Position numbers and translations under genes: made by a program
Assembly (NCBI GenBank): GCA_900471605.1
Contig: UCEY01000062.1
Coordinates: 1 to 44,370 of the forward strand
DNA: 44,370 bases
Reading direction: 5' to 3'
Source of the DNA: Hyphomicrobiales bacterium
GTDB lineage: Bacteria; Pseudomonadota; Alphaproteobacteria; Rhizobiales; Rhizobiaceae
Part shown: piece after piece, positions 1 to 8,034 of the stretch
Layout of the letters: each line of letters starts with the position of its first letter
Numbering within the stretch: the first letter of the stretch is position 1
The notes under the pieces: generated by a model
Seen by the model: only the letters and a program-made list of their open reading frames with translations
Database searches by the model: none
What the model was told of the DNA's origin: nothing

Positions 1-219
1 TCCCCCGTCACCACCACCGCCGCCATCGCAGGCGCCGCCCGCGCTGCCGCTGTCGCAGCTGCCTACCGAGCCGCCGGTCCAGCCGCCGTCGCCGCTGCCA
101 TTGGCAATCCTGGCATCCTTTGGCGGCTTGATGAGATAAAAGGGAATGATGATCCCGCAGGCGATAAAGGCCGCGAAGACGGCCACGCCCAGCAATCCGT
201 TCGAAGTGATGGCGTCCAT
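1..219 (-). CDS. Small membrane protein with Gly/Ser/Cys-rich tail, 3' end outside window
   Basis: Only the first 73 codons are visible; the gene runs off the left edge. It starts at an ATG (complement of 217-219) behind a strong GAAGGAAAGG ribosome site. Residues about 8-30 form one hydrophobic segment (LLGVAVFAAFIACGIIIPFY), followed by a short KPPKDAR stretch and a tail dominated by Gly, Ser, Asp and Cys. The likely topology is a single-pass inner-membrane protein with a flexible Gly-rich end. No function is recognised. It lies head to head with phnJ with only 48 bp between the two starts, so the C-P lyase operon is either interrupted here by an opposite-strand gene or restarts here. Confidence 0.65.
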   Translation of the reverse strand, partial: MDAITSNGLLGVAVFAAFIACGIIIPFYLIKPPKDARIANGSGDGGWTGGSVGSCDSGSAGGACDGGGGGDGG

Positions 220-267
220 GACAGCCTTTCCTTCTAGTTGGTTCATGCAGTCACAGGATACTCCAAG

Positions 268-1149
268 ATGACGGACCTCGCCACCTACAACTTCGGCTAT
301 CTCGACGAGCAGACGAAGCGGATGATCCGCCGCGCGATCCTGAAAGCGATCGCCATCCCCGGCTACCAGGTGCCGTTCGCCTCCCGCGAAATGCCGATGC
401 CCTACGGCTGGGGCACCGGCGGCGTGCAGGTGACGGCGGCGATCATCGGCCCGCAGGACGTATTGAAGGTGATCGACCAGGGCGCCGACGACACCACCAA
501 TGCGGTCTCGATCCGCGCCTTCTTCCAGAAGGTCGCCAATGTCGCCGTCACCACCCATACCAAGGACGCGACGATCATCCAGACCCGCCACCGCATTCCC
601 GAGCACAAGCTCGCCGAGGGCCAGATCCTCGTCTACCAGGTGCCGATCCCGGAACCGCTGCGCTTCCTCGAACCGCGCGAGACCGAGACCCGCAAGATGC
701 ATGCGCTGGAAGAATACGGCCTGATGCATGTGAAGCTCTACGAGGACATCGCCCATAACGGCCGCATCTCGAAGACCTATGCCTATCCGGTGAAGGTCGC
801 CGGCCGTTACGTGATGGACCCGTCGCCGACGCCGAAATTCGACAATCCGAAAATGCACCGGTCCGAAGCGCTGCAGCTATTCGGTGCCGGCCGCGAAAAG
901 CGCATCTATGCGGTGCCGCCCTATACGGATGTCGTCAGCCTGGACTTCGAGGACTATCCCTTCGAGATCCAGACGTTCGACAAGCCCTGCGCCCTCTGCG
1001 GCGCCGAGAATGTCTATCTCGACGAGGTGGTGCTCGACGACAAGGGCGGCCGCATGTTCGTCTGCTCCGACACCGACAATTGCGAGGACCGCCGCGAACA
1101 CGGCCATGCCGGCGAAATGCTGGCGCCGACCAAGGAAGCGGCTGAGTGA
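268..1149 (+). CDS. phnJ: PhnJ, radical-SAM C-P lyase catalytic subunit
   Basis: This is the iron-sulfur enzyme that cleaves the carbon-phosphorus bond of ribosylated phosphonates, giving an alkane and 5-phosphoribosyl 1,2-cyclic phosphate within the PhnGHIJK complex. The protein has 293 residues and follows the family along its whole length (YLDEQTKRMIRRAILKA, QTRHRIPE, PIPEPLRF, PRETETR, KRIYAVPP). The cysteine set CxxC (241, 244), C266 and C272 is intact; in the E. coli enzyme the first three bind the 4Fe-4S cluster and the last is the thiyl-radical residue. I start at the ATG at 268, which gives the usual N-terminus; an in-frame TTG at 238 would add ten atypical residues. phnG, phnH and phnI are not in this window. 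A 241-bp gap with a palindromic repeat separates it from phnK. Confidence 0.97.
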   Translation: MTDLATYNFGYLDEQTKRMIRRAILKAIAIPGYQVPFASREMPMPYGWGTGGVQVTAAIIGPQDVLKVIDQGADDTTNAVSIRAFFQKVANVAVTTHTKDATIIQTRHRIPEHKLAEGQILVYQVPIPEPLRFLEPRETETRKMHALEEYGLMHVKLYEDIAHNGRISKTYAYPVKVAGRYVMDPSPTPKFDNPKMHRSEALQLFGAGREKRIYAVPPYTDVVSLDFEDYPFEIQTFDKPCALCGAENVYLDEVVLDDKGGRMFVCSDTDNCEDRREHGHAGEMLAPTKEAAE

Positions 1150-1205
1150 TGGCGGTTGTGGCTTACCCCCCTCTGTCCTGCCGGACATCTCCCCCTCCTC
1201 ATCTT

Positions 1206-1320
1206 CCGTCATCCCCGGGCTTGACCCGGGGATCCACACTCTTTTGCCTCGGCGGCTCTCCAAATTTCAACGCAAGGAGCGCGACGGTCCGGATCCTCGG
1301 GTCAAGCCCGAGGATGACGG
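1206..1320. repeat. RIME-like palindromic intergenic element
   Basis: Two 30-base arms, 1206-1235 and 1291-1320, are inverted copies of each other with two mismatches. Each arm is itself palindromic around the core CGGGCTTGACCCG. The size of about 115 bp and the core match the Rhizobium-specific intergenic mosaic type of repeat. It sits between phnJ and phnK, so the phn transcript would carry a large folded RNA structure here. Confidence 0.8.
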
Positions 1321-1390
1321 CGAAGGCAGTGGTGTCCGGCAGGACGGAGGGGAATAAACCACGCGCACTGACATCCAAGGACATTACGCC

Positions 1391-2167
1391 ATGACCGACA
1401 CCCCTCTTCTCAAAGTCAGCGGCGTCTCGAAATTCTACGGCAGCCGGATCGGCTGCAAGGACGTGTCCTTCGAGCTGTGGCCGGGCGAGGTGCTCGCCAT
1501 CGTCGGCGAATCCGGCTCCGGCAAGACGACGCTGCTCAACTGCCTCTCGACCCGGCTGATGCCGACGACCGGCAGCGTCGAATACCGGATGCGCGACGGC
1601 AATTTCCGCGACCTCTACCATATGAGCGAGGCCGAGCGGCGCTTCCTGATGCGCACCGACTGGGGCTTCGTGCACCAGAATCCCGCCGACGGGCTGCGCA
1701 TGACGGTTTCCGCCGGCGCCAATGTCGGCGAACGGCTGATGGCCGTCGGCGACCGGCATTACGGCAAGATCCGCGAGACGGCGAGCGACTGGCTGACCCG
1801 CGTCGAGATCGGCACCGACCGTATCGACGACCAGCCGCGTGCCTTTTCCGGCGGCATGCGCCAGCGCCTGCAGATCGCCCGCAATCTGGTCACCGGCCCG
1901 CGCCTCGTCTTCATGGACGAGCCGACCGGCGGCCTCGACGTCTCGGTCCAGGCCCGCCTGCTCGACCTGGTGCGCGGCCTCGTCAACGATCTCGGCCTGT
2001 CGGCGATCGTCGTCACCCACGACCTCGCGGTCGCCCGCCTCCTGTCCCACCGGATGATGGTGATGAAGGACGGCCATGTGATCGAACACGGGCTGACCGA
2101 CCGGGTGCTCGACGACCCCCGCGAGCCCTATACCCAGCTCCTCGTCTCTTCCATTCTTCAGGTCTGA
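1391..2167 (+). CDS. phnK: PhnK, ABC-type ATPase of the C-P lyase complex
   Basis: A cytoplasmic ATP-binding protein of 258 residues with Walker A GESGSGKTT (39-47), signature FSGGMRQR (about 154-161), Walker B LVFMDEP followed by the D-loop, and the H-loop histidine in VVTHD. In E. coli PhnK docks on the PhnGHIJ core and is required for phosphonate use; it resembles oligopeptide-transporter ATPases but has no dedicated permease. A downstream repeat and then phnL follow on the same strand. The assignment rests on the family sequence and on its place between phnJ and phnL. Confidence 0.95.
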   Translation: MTDTPLLKVSGVSKFYGSRIGCKDVSFELWPGEVLAIVGESGSGKTTLLNCLSTRLMPTTGSVEYRMRDGNFRDLYHMSEAERRFLMRTDWGFVHQNPADGLRMTVSAGANVGERLMAVGDRHYGKIRETASDWLTRVEIGTDRIDDQPRAFSGGMRQRLQIARNLVTGPRLVFMDEPTGGLDVSVQARLLDLVRGLVNDLGLSAIVVTHDLAVARLLSHRMMVMKDGHVIEHGLTDRVLDDPREPYTQLLVSSILQV

Positions 2168-2171
2168 GGGG

Positions 2172-2218
2172 CGCATGGTCCCGAAAAGTGGTCGCCGGTT
2201 TTCGGGCAAGACCATGCG
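2172..2218. repeat. Short palindromic intergenic repeat
   Basis: Outer arms CGCATGGTC and GACCATGCG (2172-2180 / 2210-2218) enclose inner arms CCGAAAA and TTTTCGG (2181-2187 / 2199-2205). The core resembles a dispersed palindrome common between genes in Rhizobiaceae. It occupies nearly all of the phnK-phnL gap and would fold into a hairpin in the mRNA. Confidence 0.65.
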
Positions 2219-2235
2219 CAAACAAGGATAAAGTC

Positions 2236-2946
2236 ATGGCAACTCCCCTCGTCGTTTCCGAAGTCTTCAAGAGCTTCACCATGCACCTGCGCGACGGCAT
2301 CAAGCTGCCGGTCGTCAACGATGTGAATTTCTCGGTCGCGAGCGGCGAATGCGTCGTGCTCGGCGGCCCGTCGGGCATCGGCAAGAGCTCGATCCTCAAG
2401 ATGCTCTACGGCAACTACGCCGTCGATGCCGGGCAGATCCTCATCGATCACAAGGACCGGCTCGTCGATATCGCCCGCGCCGATCCGCGCACGGTGCTCG
2501 ATGTGCGCCGCCATACGCTCGGTTACGTCAGCCAGTTCCTGCGCACCGTGCCACGTGTCTCCGCACTCGACGTGGTCGCCGAACCGCTTGTCGCACGCGG
2601 CATCGCGGCCGCGGAAGCGCGCGAGAAGGCGGCCGAGCTGCTGGCCAAGCTCAACCTGCCGCAGGAACTCTGGACCCTGCCGCCCGCCACGTTTTCGGGT
2701 GGCGAACAGCAGCGCGTCAACATTGCCCGCGGTTTCATCACCAGCCACCGCATCCTGCTCCTCGACGAGCCGACCGCCTCGCTCGACGCGACCAACCGGC
2801 GCGTCGTGGTGGATATGATCGCGGACAAAAAACGAGAGGGCGTCGCGCTTCTCGGCATCTTCCACGATGAGGAAGTGCGCGAGGCGGTTGCCGACCGCAT
2901 TCTCGACGTCTCGCAGTTTTCCCCCCGAAAGGCAGTTGCAGCATGA
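2236..2946 (+). CDS. phnL: PhnL, second ABC-type ATPase of phosphonate metabolism
   Basis: A 236-residue ATPase with Walker A GPSGIGKSS (about 44-52), signature FSGGEQQR (about 153-160), Walker B ILLLDEP and the H-loop histidine in GIFHDEE. PhnL belongs to the C-P lyase operon and is needed with PhnGHIM for forming the ribosyl-phosphonate intermediate; PhnK and PhnL have been seen stacked on the core complex. The ATG at 2236 follows AAGGATAAAG; reading further upstream would overlap phnK in another frame, so this start is preferred. Its stop overlaps the next start (ATGA), which points to translational coupling with the transferase gene. Confidence 0.93.
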   Translation: MATPLVVSEVFKSFTMHLRDGIKLPVVNDVNFSVASGECVVLGGPSGIGKSSILKMLYGNYAVDAGQILIDHKDRLVDIARADPRTVLDVRRHTLGYVSQFLRTVPRVSALDVVAEPLVARGIAAAEAREKAAELLAKLNLPQELWTLPPATFSGGEQQRVNIARGFITSHRILLLDEPTASLDATNRRVVVDMIADKKREGVALLGIFHDEEVREAVADRILDVSQFSPRKAVAA

Positions 2947-3560
2947 GCGTCAAGGTCGGGCTCGAGCCGGCAATCCACGAAACGGCGAACGTCAGCAATT
3001 CGACGCTCGGGCCCTATACGGAAGTCTCCGAGCGCTGCCGCATCAGCGAGGCCGAGATCGGCGCCTATTCCTATATCATGCAGGATGGCTCGATCTGGTG
3101 TGCGACGATCGGCAAGTTCGTCAACATGGCGGCCTCGGTGCGCATCAACGCCACCAACCACCCTACCTGGCGGGCGACGCTGCACCACTTCACCTATCGG
3201 GCGGCCAACTACTGGGACGATGCCGAAGATGAGCAAAGCTTCTTCGAATGGCGCCGCGACAATCGCGTCACGATCGGCCATGACGTGTGGATCGGCCATG
3301 GCGCCACCGTTTTGCCGGGCGTCACCGTCGGCAACGGCGCGGTGATCGGCGCCGGCGCGGTCGTCTCCAAGGATGTGGCACCCTATACGATCGTCGGCGG
3401 CGTGCCGGCCAAGCTCATCCGCGAGCGTTTCACGAAAGAGGTCGGCGAAGCGATGGACCGGCTTGCCTGGTGGGACTGGGACCACCTGAAACTGAGGGCT
3501 GCCCTCGATGATTTCAGGGCGCTTTCGGCGGAGGAATTCGTGTCGCGTTATGCCGTGTAA
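2943..3560 (+). CDS. Hexapeptide-repeat acyltransferase of the phn operon
   Basis: This 205-residue protein has left-handed beta-helix repeats, for example VTIGHDVWIGHGATVLPGVTVGNGAVIGAGAVV, and the conserved end TIVGGVPAKLIRERF. It matches the hexapeptide transferase family found in C-P lyase operons (chloramphenicol-acetyltransferase-like). The probable reaction is acetyl transfer from acetyl-CoA; in E. coli an unrelated GNAT enzyme, PhnO, acetylates aminoalkylphosphonates, and this protein may play a comparable role, which is inference. The start overlaps the phnL stop by four bases. A tryptophan-rich region (WWDWDHLKL) closes the fold. The acceptor substrate cannot be read from sequence. 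Confidence 0.85.
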   Translation: MSVKVGLEPAIHETANVSNSTLGPYTEVSERCRISEAEIGAYSYIMQDGSIWCATIGKFVNMAASVRINATNHPTWRATLHHFTYRAANYWDDAEDEQSFFEWRRDNRVTIGHDVWIGHGATVLPGVTVGNGAVIGAGAVVSKDVAPYTIVGGVPAKLIRERFTKEVGEAMDRLAWWDWDHLKLRAALDDFRALSAEEFVSRYAV

Positions 3561-3574
3561 CGAAAGCGTGACAG
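3557..3574 (-). promoter_or_regulatory. Weak Pho-box-like site upstream of phnC
   Basis: On the minus strand this reads CTGTCAC-GCTT-TCGTTAC: one good half-site and one poor one compared with CTGTCAT-N4-CTGTCAT. It is in the reverse orientation relative to phnC. The 114-bp gap before phnC is the natural place for a PhoB-controlled promoter, but this match alone is weak. Confidence 0.2.
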
Positions 3575-3674
3575 GCGCTTTCCGAATGTAATGAAACCTA
3601 CACAAAAGCGACATTCAGACTTCATCAACCATCGCTATCGAGCTCTCAGAAAAAAGCTGCATTGGCGAGAGAGC

Positions 3675-4532
3675 ATGAAGTTCGAGTTGAGGGACATCAC
3701 CCGCCGTTTCGGCGACCGTATCGCGGTGAACGCCGTGAACGTCGAGATTCCCCAAGGCCAGATGGTCGGCATCATCGGGCGCTCCGGCGCCGGCAAGTCG
3801 ACCCTGCTGCGGATGATCAACCGCCTGCAGGAGCCGAGCTCCGGCTCCATCCATTTCAACGGCGCGGAAGTCTCGTCCCTGAAAGGCCGGGCGCTGCGCA
3901 ACTGGCAGCGCGACTGCGCGATGATCTTCCAGCAGTTCAACCTGGTGCCGCGCCTCGACGTGATGACCAACGTGCTGCTCGGCCGTCTCAACCATCGTTC
4001 GACGACGATGAGCCTCCTGAAAATCTTCAGCCGCGACGAGCGCGTTTTGGCGATGGCGGCCCTTGAGCGGCTCGGCATCGAACAGACGGCGCTGCAGCCG
4101 GCCGGAACGCTGTCGGGTGGCCAGCAGCAACGCGTCGCGATCGCCCGCGCCCTGGTGCAGGCTCCGAAAATGATGCTCGCTGACGAGCCGATCGCCTCGC
4201 TCGATCCGCTCAACGCAAAGATCGTCATGGATGCGCTGCGCGACATCAACGAGCGCGAAGGCATTACCGTCATCACCAATCTGCACACGCTCGATACCGC
4301 CCGCAGCTATTGCGAGCGGATCATCGGCATGGCGGGCGGCCGTGTCGTCTTCGACGGCCCGCCGCAGGAGCTCAATGCCAAAGCTGTGCGCGAAATCTAC
4401 GGCTCGGACAAGGACGGCGCCGGGATCGATGAGTCCATGACATCGACCAGCCTTGCCTCCACCCGCCGCAACGAGGCGCCGGTCGCCATCGACATATCCG
4501 GCATGACGGCCGAAGCCGCCGCCATGCGCTGA
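3675..4532 (+). CDS. phnC: PhnC, phosphonate ABC transporter ATPase
   Basis: The ATP-hydrolysing subunit of the phosphonate/phosphate importer (285 residues). Walker A is GRSGAGKST (35-43), the signature LSGGQQQR near 145-152, Walker B MMLADEP near 167, and the H-loop is unusual (NLHTLD). It works with PhnD and the two PhnE permeases at the inner membrane. I start at ATG 3675, preceded by GGCGAGAGAG, because it gives the standard N-terminus MKFELRDI; an upstream in-frame ATG at 3591 would add 28 residues with no family resemblance. The system is close in design to the S. meliloti phoCDET transporter, so inorganic phosphate may also be a substrate. Confidence 0.95.
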   Translation: MKFELRDITRRFGDRIAVNAVNVEIPQGQMVGIIGRSGAGKSTLLRMINRLQEPSSGSIHFNGAEVSSLKGRALRNWQRDCAMIFQQFNLVPRLDVMTNVLLGRLNHRSTTMSLLKIFSRDERVLAMAALERLGIEQTALQPAGTLSGGQQQRVAIARALVQAPKMMLADEPIASLDPLNAKIVMDALRDINEREGITVITNLHTLDTARSYCERIIGMAGGRVVFDGPPQELNAKAVREIYGSDKDGAGIDESMTSTSLASTRRNEAPVAIDISGMTAEAAAMR

Positions 4533-4537
4533 ACCAT

Positions 4538-4563
4538 TTCCGGCAGCCGCGATGCGGCCGGAA
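4538..4563 (+). terminator. Intergenic stem-loop between phnC and phnD
   Basis: Arms TTCCGGC (4538-4544) and GCCGGAA (4557-4563) with extra GC pairing inside. There is no T-run, so it looks more like an mRNA-processing or stabilising hairpin than a full terminator. Such hairpins often raise the level of the binding-protein message over that of the ATPase. Confidence 0.4.
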
Positions 4564-4613
4564 GACTGACGCCCTTTCCCGGGTTGACCATCCCATCACC
4601 AAAGGAGACTTCC

Positions 4614-5525
4614 ATGTCTGCATTCCGCAAGATCCTGATGGCGACGATCGCCATTGCTGCCGTCGCCGGCCAGGCCCACGCCCAGAGCGCCCCCGTTCTG
4701 CGCATCGGCCTCGATGGTGGCGAAAACGAAGCCGACCAGGTTCGCCGTACCGAATGCGTCAAGCCGGGCCTGATCGCCGCGACCGGCGCTTCGGACGTCA
4801 AGCTCTTCCCGTCGCCGAACTATAACGGCGTCATCCAGGGCCTGCTCGGCGGCACGATCGACCTCGCCGTCATGGGTGCTGCTTCCTACGCCGCGATCTA
4901 CATCAAGGACCCGAATGCCGTCACCCCGGTCCTGACCACCAAGCAGGCCGACGGTTCGACCGGCTACTACTCGATCATGGTTGCCCGCAAGGATTCGGGC
5001 ATCAAGACGCTCGCCGACGCCAAGGGCAAGAAGATCGGCTTCGCCGATCCGGACTCGACCTCGGGCTATCTCGTTCCGAACGTCGCCCTGCCGAAGGACG
5101 TCGGCATGCCGGTGAAGCAGTACTTCTCCGAAACCGGCTTCGGCGGCGGCCATGAGAACCTCGTTCTCGGCGTTCTCGACAAGAAGTTCGACGTCGGCAC
5201 CACCTTCGGTTCGGCTCAGGGCGACTGGGCCCAGGGTTATACCTCGGGCAACCTGCATCAGATGGTCGCCAAGGGCCTGCTCGACATGGACGACGTCGTT
5301 CAGGTCTGGAAATCGCCGCTCATCCCGAACGGCCCGCTGATGGTTTCCAACAAGCTCTCCGACGACATGAAGAAGAAGGTGACCGCCTACTTCGCCGAGC
5401 TGCCGAAGAAGGACAAGGCCTGCTTCGACTCGTTCACGGGCGGCGGTTACGTCGACTGGTCGCCGGTCGACCAGTCCTTCTACCAGACCATCATCGATGC
5501 CCGTAAGGCCGTCATCGGCGGCTGA
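4614..5525 (+). CDS. phnD: PhnD, periplasmic phosphonate-binding protein
   Basis: Solute-binding protein of the phosphonate importer, 303 residues. It begins with a typical signal peptide (MSAFRKIL, a hydrophobic run, then AGQAHA before QSAP, cleavage near residue 23). The mature part carries family blocks such as LRIGLDGGENEADQ, GGTIDLAVMGAASYAAIY, GKKIGFADPDSTSGY and ESGFGGGHE-like FGGGHENLVL. The ATG at 4614 lies 8 bases after AAAGGAG; an in-frame ATG ten codons upstream would weaken the signal peptide. Codon use is highly biased (many AAG, GTC and TCG), fitting high expression. It delivers substrate to PhnE1/PhnE2. Confidence 0.96.
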   Translation: MSAFRKILMATIAIAAVAGQAHAQSAPVLRIGLDGGENEADQVRRTECVKPGLIAATGASDVKLFPSPNYNGVIQGLLGGTIDLAVMGAASYAAIYIKDPNAVTPVLTTKQADGSTGYYSIMVARKDSGIKTLADAKGKKIGFADPDSTSGYLVPNVALPKDVGMPVKQYFSETGFGGGHENLVLGVLDKKFDVGTTFGSAQGDWAQGYTSGNLHQMVAKGLLDMDDVVQVWKSPLIPNGPLMVSNKLSDDMKKKVTAYFAELPKKDKACFDSFTGGGYVDWSPVDQSFYQTIIDARKAVIGG

Positions 5526-5595
5526 TACTGCCCGAACATTCTTCCTGCGGCGGCGCCATGACGGTGCCGCCGTTTGCTCAAAAAGGATGCCCTGA

Positions 5596-6576
5596 ATGGC
5601 GCACGTGGCCGGTCCCCCTCAGTTCAATGGGCTGCAGGATAGCTCCCGCACCATCCTCGACCATTACCAGAGCCAGGTGCGGACGCGGCGGATCTATACC
5701 GTCGCCTCGATCGTCGTTTTCCTGGTCGTCCTGGCGGCATCGCTCGATTTCGCCAACAACGCCAATTCCGGCAAGTTCTTCGAACGCCTTCCCTATTTCT
5801 TCGATTTCATCAAAAGCTTCGTGCCGAACAGCCCGCTGGAGATTTTTCGCGCGATGTTCGATCTGCCGTCGCCCTATGCGGACGGGTCGATCAAGTTCGA
5901 TTACACCAGCGACCGCGTCTGGATCACCGACAGCTTCTACATCCCGAATTTCTTCTACCAGCTGGCGATCACCCTCAATATCGCGATCGTCTCGACCATT
6001 CTCGGTTCGACCGGCGCCTTCCTCCTCTGCTTCTTCGCCTCCACCAATCTCGTCGGCGCGGGCATCGTGCGCTGGGTGGTACGGCGGATCATGGAGATCC
6101 TGCGTGCCTTTCCGGAAATCGTCATCGCCGGCCTGCTCGCCGCGATCCTGTCGATCGGGCCGATCGCGGCAATCATCGCGGTTTCGGTGCATACGATCGG
6201 GGCGCTCGGAAAGCTGTTTTTCGAAGTGGTCGAGAATGCCGACATGAAGCCGGACGAGGGCCTGCGCGCCTCCGGCGCCAACTGGCTGGAGCGCGTTCGT
6301 TTCGCGATCCTGCCGCAGGTCCTGCCGAATTTCGTTTCCTACACGCTGCTGCGCACGGAGATCAACGTACGCGCCTCGACCATCATCGGTGCGGTCGGCG
6401 GCGGCGGCATCGGCGAGGTGTTCAGCCTGTCGATCGGCCGCGACCATGCCGCCAAGACCTATGCGATCATCATCCTGCTCTTGATCACCGTCATCTGCGT
6501 CGACCAGTTCTCCGCCTGGCTGCGCCGGCGGCTGATCGGCAAGCAATCCTTCGAATTCGGCCGGGGAGCAGCCTGA
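5596..6576 (+). CDS. phnE: PhnE1, phosphonate ABC transporter permease
   Basis: Inner-membrane permease of 326 residues. The first membrane segment is at about 33-50, a periplasmic stretch follows, and the binding-protein-dependent transport domain fills the C-terminal two thirds. The EAA-type coupling loop (EGLRASGANWLERVRFAILPQ, from about 221) would contact PhnC. The block IIGAVGGGGIGEVF is typical of PhnE. The start follows AAAAGGATGCCCTGA. Its stop codon shares one base with the start of the next permease, so the two are probably made in equal amounts and form a heterodimer. Confidence 0.95.
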   Translation: MAHVAGPPQFNGLQDSSRTILDHYQSQVRTRRIYTVASIVVFLVVLAASLDFANNANSGKFFERLPYFFDFIKSFVPNSPLEIFRAMFDLPSPYADGSIKFDYTSDRVWITDSFYIPNFFYQLAITLNIAIVSTILGSTGAFLLCFFASTNLVGAGIVRWVVRRIMEILRAFPEIVIAGLLAAILSIGPIAAIIAVSVHTIGALGKLFFEVVENADMKPDEGLRASGANWLERVRFAILPQVLPNFVSYTLLRTEINVRASTIIGAVGGGGIGEVFSLSIGRDHAAKTYAIIILLLITVICVDQFSAWLRRRLIGKQSFEFGRGAA

Positions 6577-7922
6577 TGTCCTCTGTTCTGACCGTCAACG
6601 CCGCGGACCGCGAACGCCTGCTCGCGGCCTATCCGGAAGTTTTTCACCGCAGCTTCCTGCAGCGCTGGGGCCTTGCGACAGCTGCCGCAGTCGTGGTCGT
6701 CTACCTCGCCTTCTGCTTTTCCTTCTTCAACGTCATCCCGACCTTCGTGAACGGCAACTGGGATCGCGCGGCGATCTATATCCAGGACTGGTATTCCTGG
6801 CGCGCCCAACCGCGCCTGCGCTTCCAGAACGGCCAGGTCGTGCCGCAATGGACAAGCCGCCGGCAATATCCCGAGGGTGCCGCGATCGACTGGCTGAAGC
6901 CGACTTCAAACGGCGGCTACACGGTGCTCTTCGGCGGAGAAGACCGGCTTGAGGTAACCCCGAGCCAGGTCGACGTCTATATCGACGGCAAACTCTACCC
7001 CGTGGCGATCAAAGGGGACCGGGCCATCCTCCCGTCCGGTGCGCCGGCGCGGATGGTGCAGGACGACAACAAGGTCAATGTCCGGTTCGGTTTTGCCGGC
7101 CAGGCGGAAATCCGCAACAGCCAGGTCTATGTGCAGCGGCGTTTCCTCGGCTGGGCGAATTTCTTCTTCGACACGCAATCGCCGTTCTGGGGCCGCAGCG
7201 TCACCAGCGTCGCCGGGCTGATGCTCTTCGGCGAGCGGATCGACCCGGCCCAGTCCAATGCCTCGCTGGCGCTCGACAATTTCTTGAACAACGGCAGCTG
7301 GCAGCATGGCGATATTCTCTCAAAGCTGATGCAGACGCTGGTGATGGCCTTCGTCGGCACGCTGTTCGCCACCCTCATCGCCTTTCCGCTCGCCTTTGTC
7401 GCTGCCCGCAACATCACCAACAGCCGGCCGGTCAACTGGGGCATGAAGCGCTTTTTCGACTTCCTGCGCTCGATCGACATGCTGATCTGGGCTTTGTTCT
7501 TCACCCGCGCCTTCGGGCCGGGGCCACTGCCCGGCATTGCCGCGATTTTCTTCACGGATACCGGTGCGCTCGGCAAGGTCTATTCGGAAGCGCTGGAGAA
7601 TGTCGACGACAAGCAGCGCGAGGGCGTCAAGTCGGTGGGTGCGGCGCCGGTCATCGTGCAGCGCTATGGCGTCGTGCCGCAGGTCCTGCCGATCTTCATT
7701 TCTCAATCGCTGTATTTCTGGGAGTCCAACACCCGTTCGGCGACCGTGATCGGCGCAGTCGGCGCGGGCGGCATCGGCCTCAAGCTGCTCGAATCCATGA
7801 AGACCAATGCCGACTGGGACAAGGTCGCCTACATGGTGCTGCTCATCCTTCTGGTGGTCTTCGTCTTCGACAACCTCTCGAACGCGCTGCGTTCGCGCGT
7901 CATGGGCAAAAAGGGTCACTGA
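6576..7922 (+). CDS. phnE: PhnE2, long second phosphonate permease with extracytoplasmic insert
   Basis: Second permease subunit, 448 residues against about 260-330 for ordinary PhnE. A first membrane segment (about 31-55, LATAAAVVVVYLAFCFSFFNVIP) is followed by roughly 170 mostly polar residues predicted outside the membrane, then the usual permease core from about 245, with the EAA loop EGVKSVGAAPVIVQRYGVVPQ near 349 and the IGAVGAGGIG block. The long form is known for the second permease of rhizobial phnCDE1E2/phoCDET operons. The role of the insert is unknown; contact with PhnD is a reasonable guess. This is the last gene before a 112-bp gap that carries a Pho box. Confidence 0.93.
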   Translation: MSSVLTVNAADRERLLAAYPEVFHRSFLQRWGLATAAAVVVVYLAFCFSFFNVIPTFVNGNWDRAAIYIQDWYSWRAQPRLRFQNGQVVPQWTSRRQYPEGAAIDWLKPTSNGGYTVLFGGEDRLEVTPSQVDVYIDGKLYPVAIKGDRAILPSGAPARMVQDDNKVNVRFGFAGQAEIRNSQVYVQRRFLGWANFFFDTQSPFWGRSVTSVAGLMLFGERIDPAQSNASLALDNFLNNGSWQHGDILSKLMQTLVMAFVGTLFATLIAFPLAFVAARNITNSRPVNWGMKRFFDFLRSIDMLIWALFFTRAFGPGPLPGIAAIFFTDTGALGKVYSEALENVDDKQREGVKSVGAAPVIVQRYGVVPQVLPIFISQSLYFWESNTRSATVIGAVGAGGIGLKLLESMKTNADWDKVAYMVLLILLVVFVFDNLSNALRSRVMGKKGH

Positions 7923-7931
7923 CAGGCGGAA

Positions 7932-7949
7932 TTATCATCATTCTGTCAT
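7932..7949 (+). promoter_or_regulatory. Pho box (PhoB operator) upstream of the DUF1045-phnM-phnN unit
   Basis: TTATCAT-CATT-CTGTCAT: two direct half-sites 11 bp apart, matching 12 of 14 fixed positions of CTGTCAT-N4-CTGTCAT, with the second half perfect. It lies in the only sizeable gap of this region, 86 bp before the TTG start of the DUF1045 gene. Induction by phosphate limitation through PhoB is expected. Confidence 0.75.
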
Positions 7950-8034
7950 GGAAATCTTTTAGCCGGGGGTCCTGTTTCGCGGGCCGGCAGACAGTTAAAG
8001 TCGGCTGGCCTTCTCCTGATTCCGGATACCCGTC

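Noticed and set aside
1..237. Plus-strand frame reading into phnJ as the end of phnI
   Set aside because: The Ala-rich translation ending at the stop at 235-237 has no PhnI character, while the minus-strand reading has a ribosome site and a membrane segment.
877..2221. Long minus-strand open frames opposite phnJ and phnK
   Set aside because: They follow the GC codon pattern of the real genes on the other strand, have no ribosome site, and run through the palindromic repeat.
3607..3624. GCGACAT-TCAG-ACTTCAT as a Pho box for phnC
   Set aside because: Only 8 of 14 positions match and the key TGTC core is missing in both halves.
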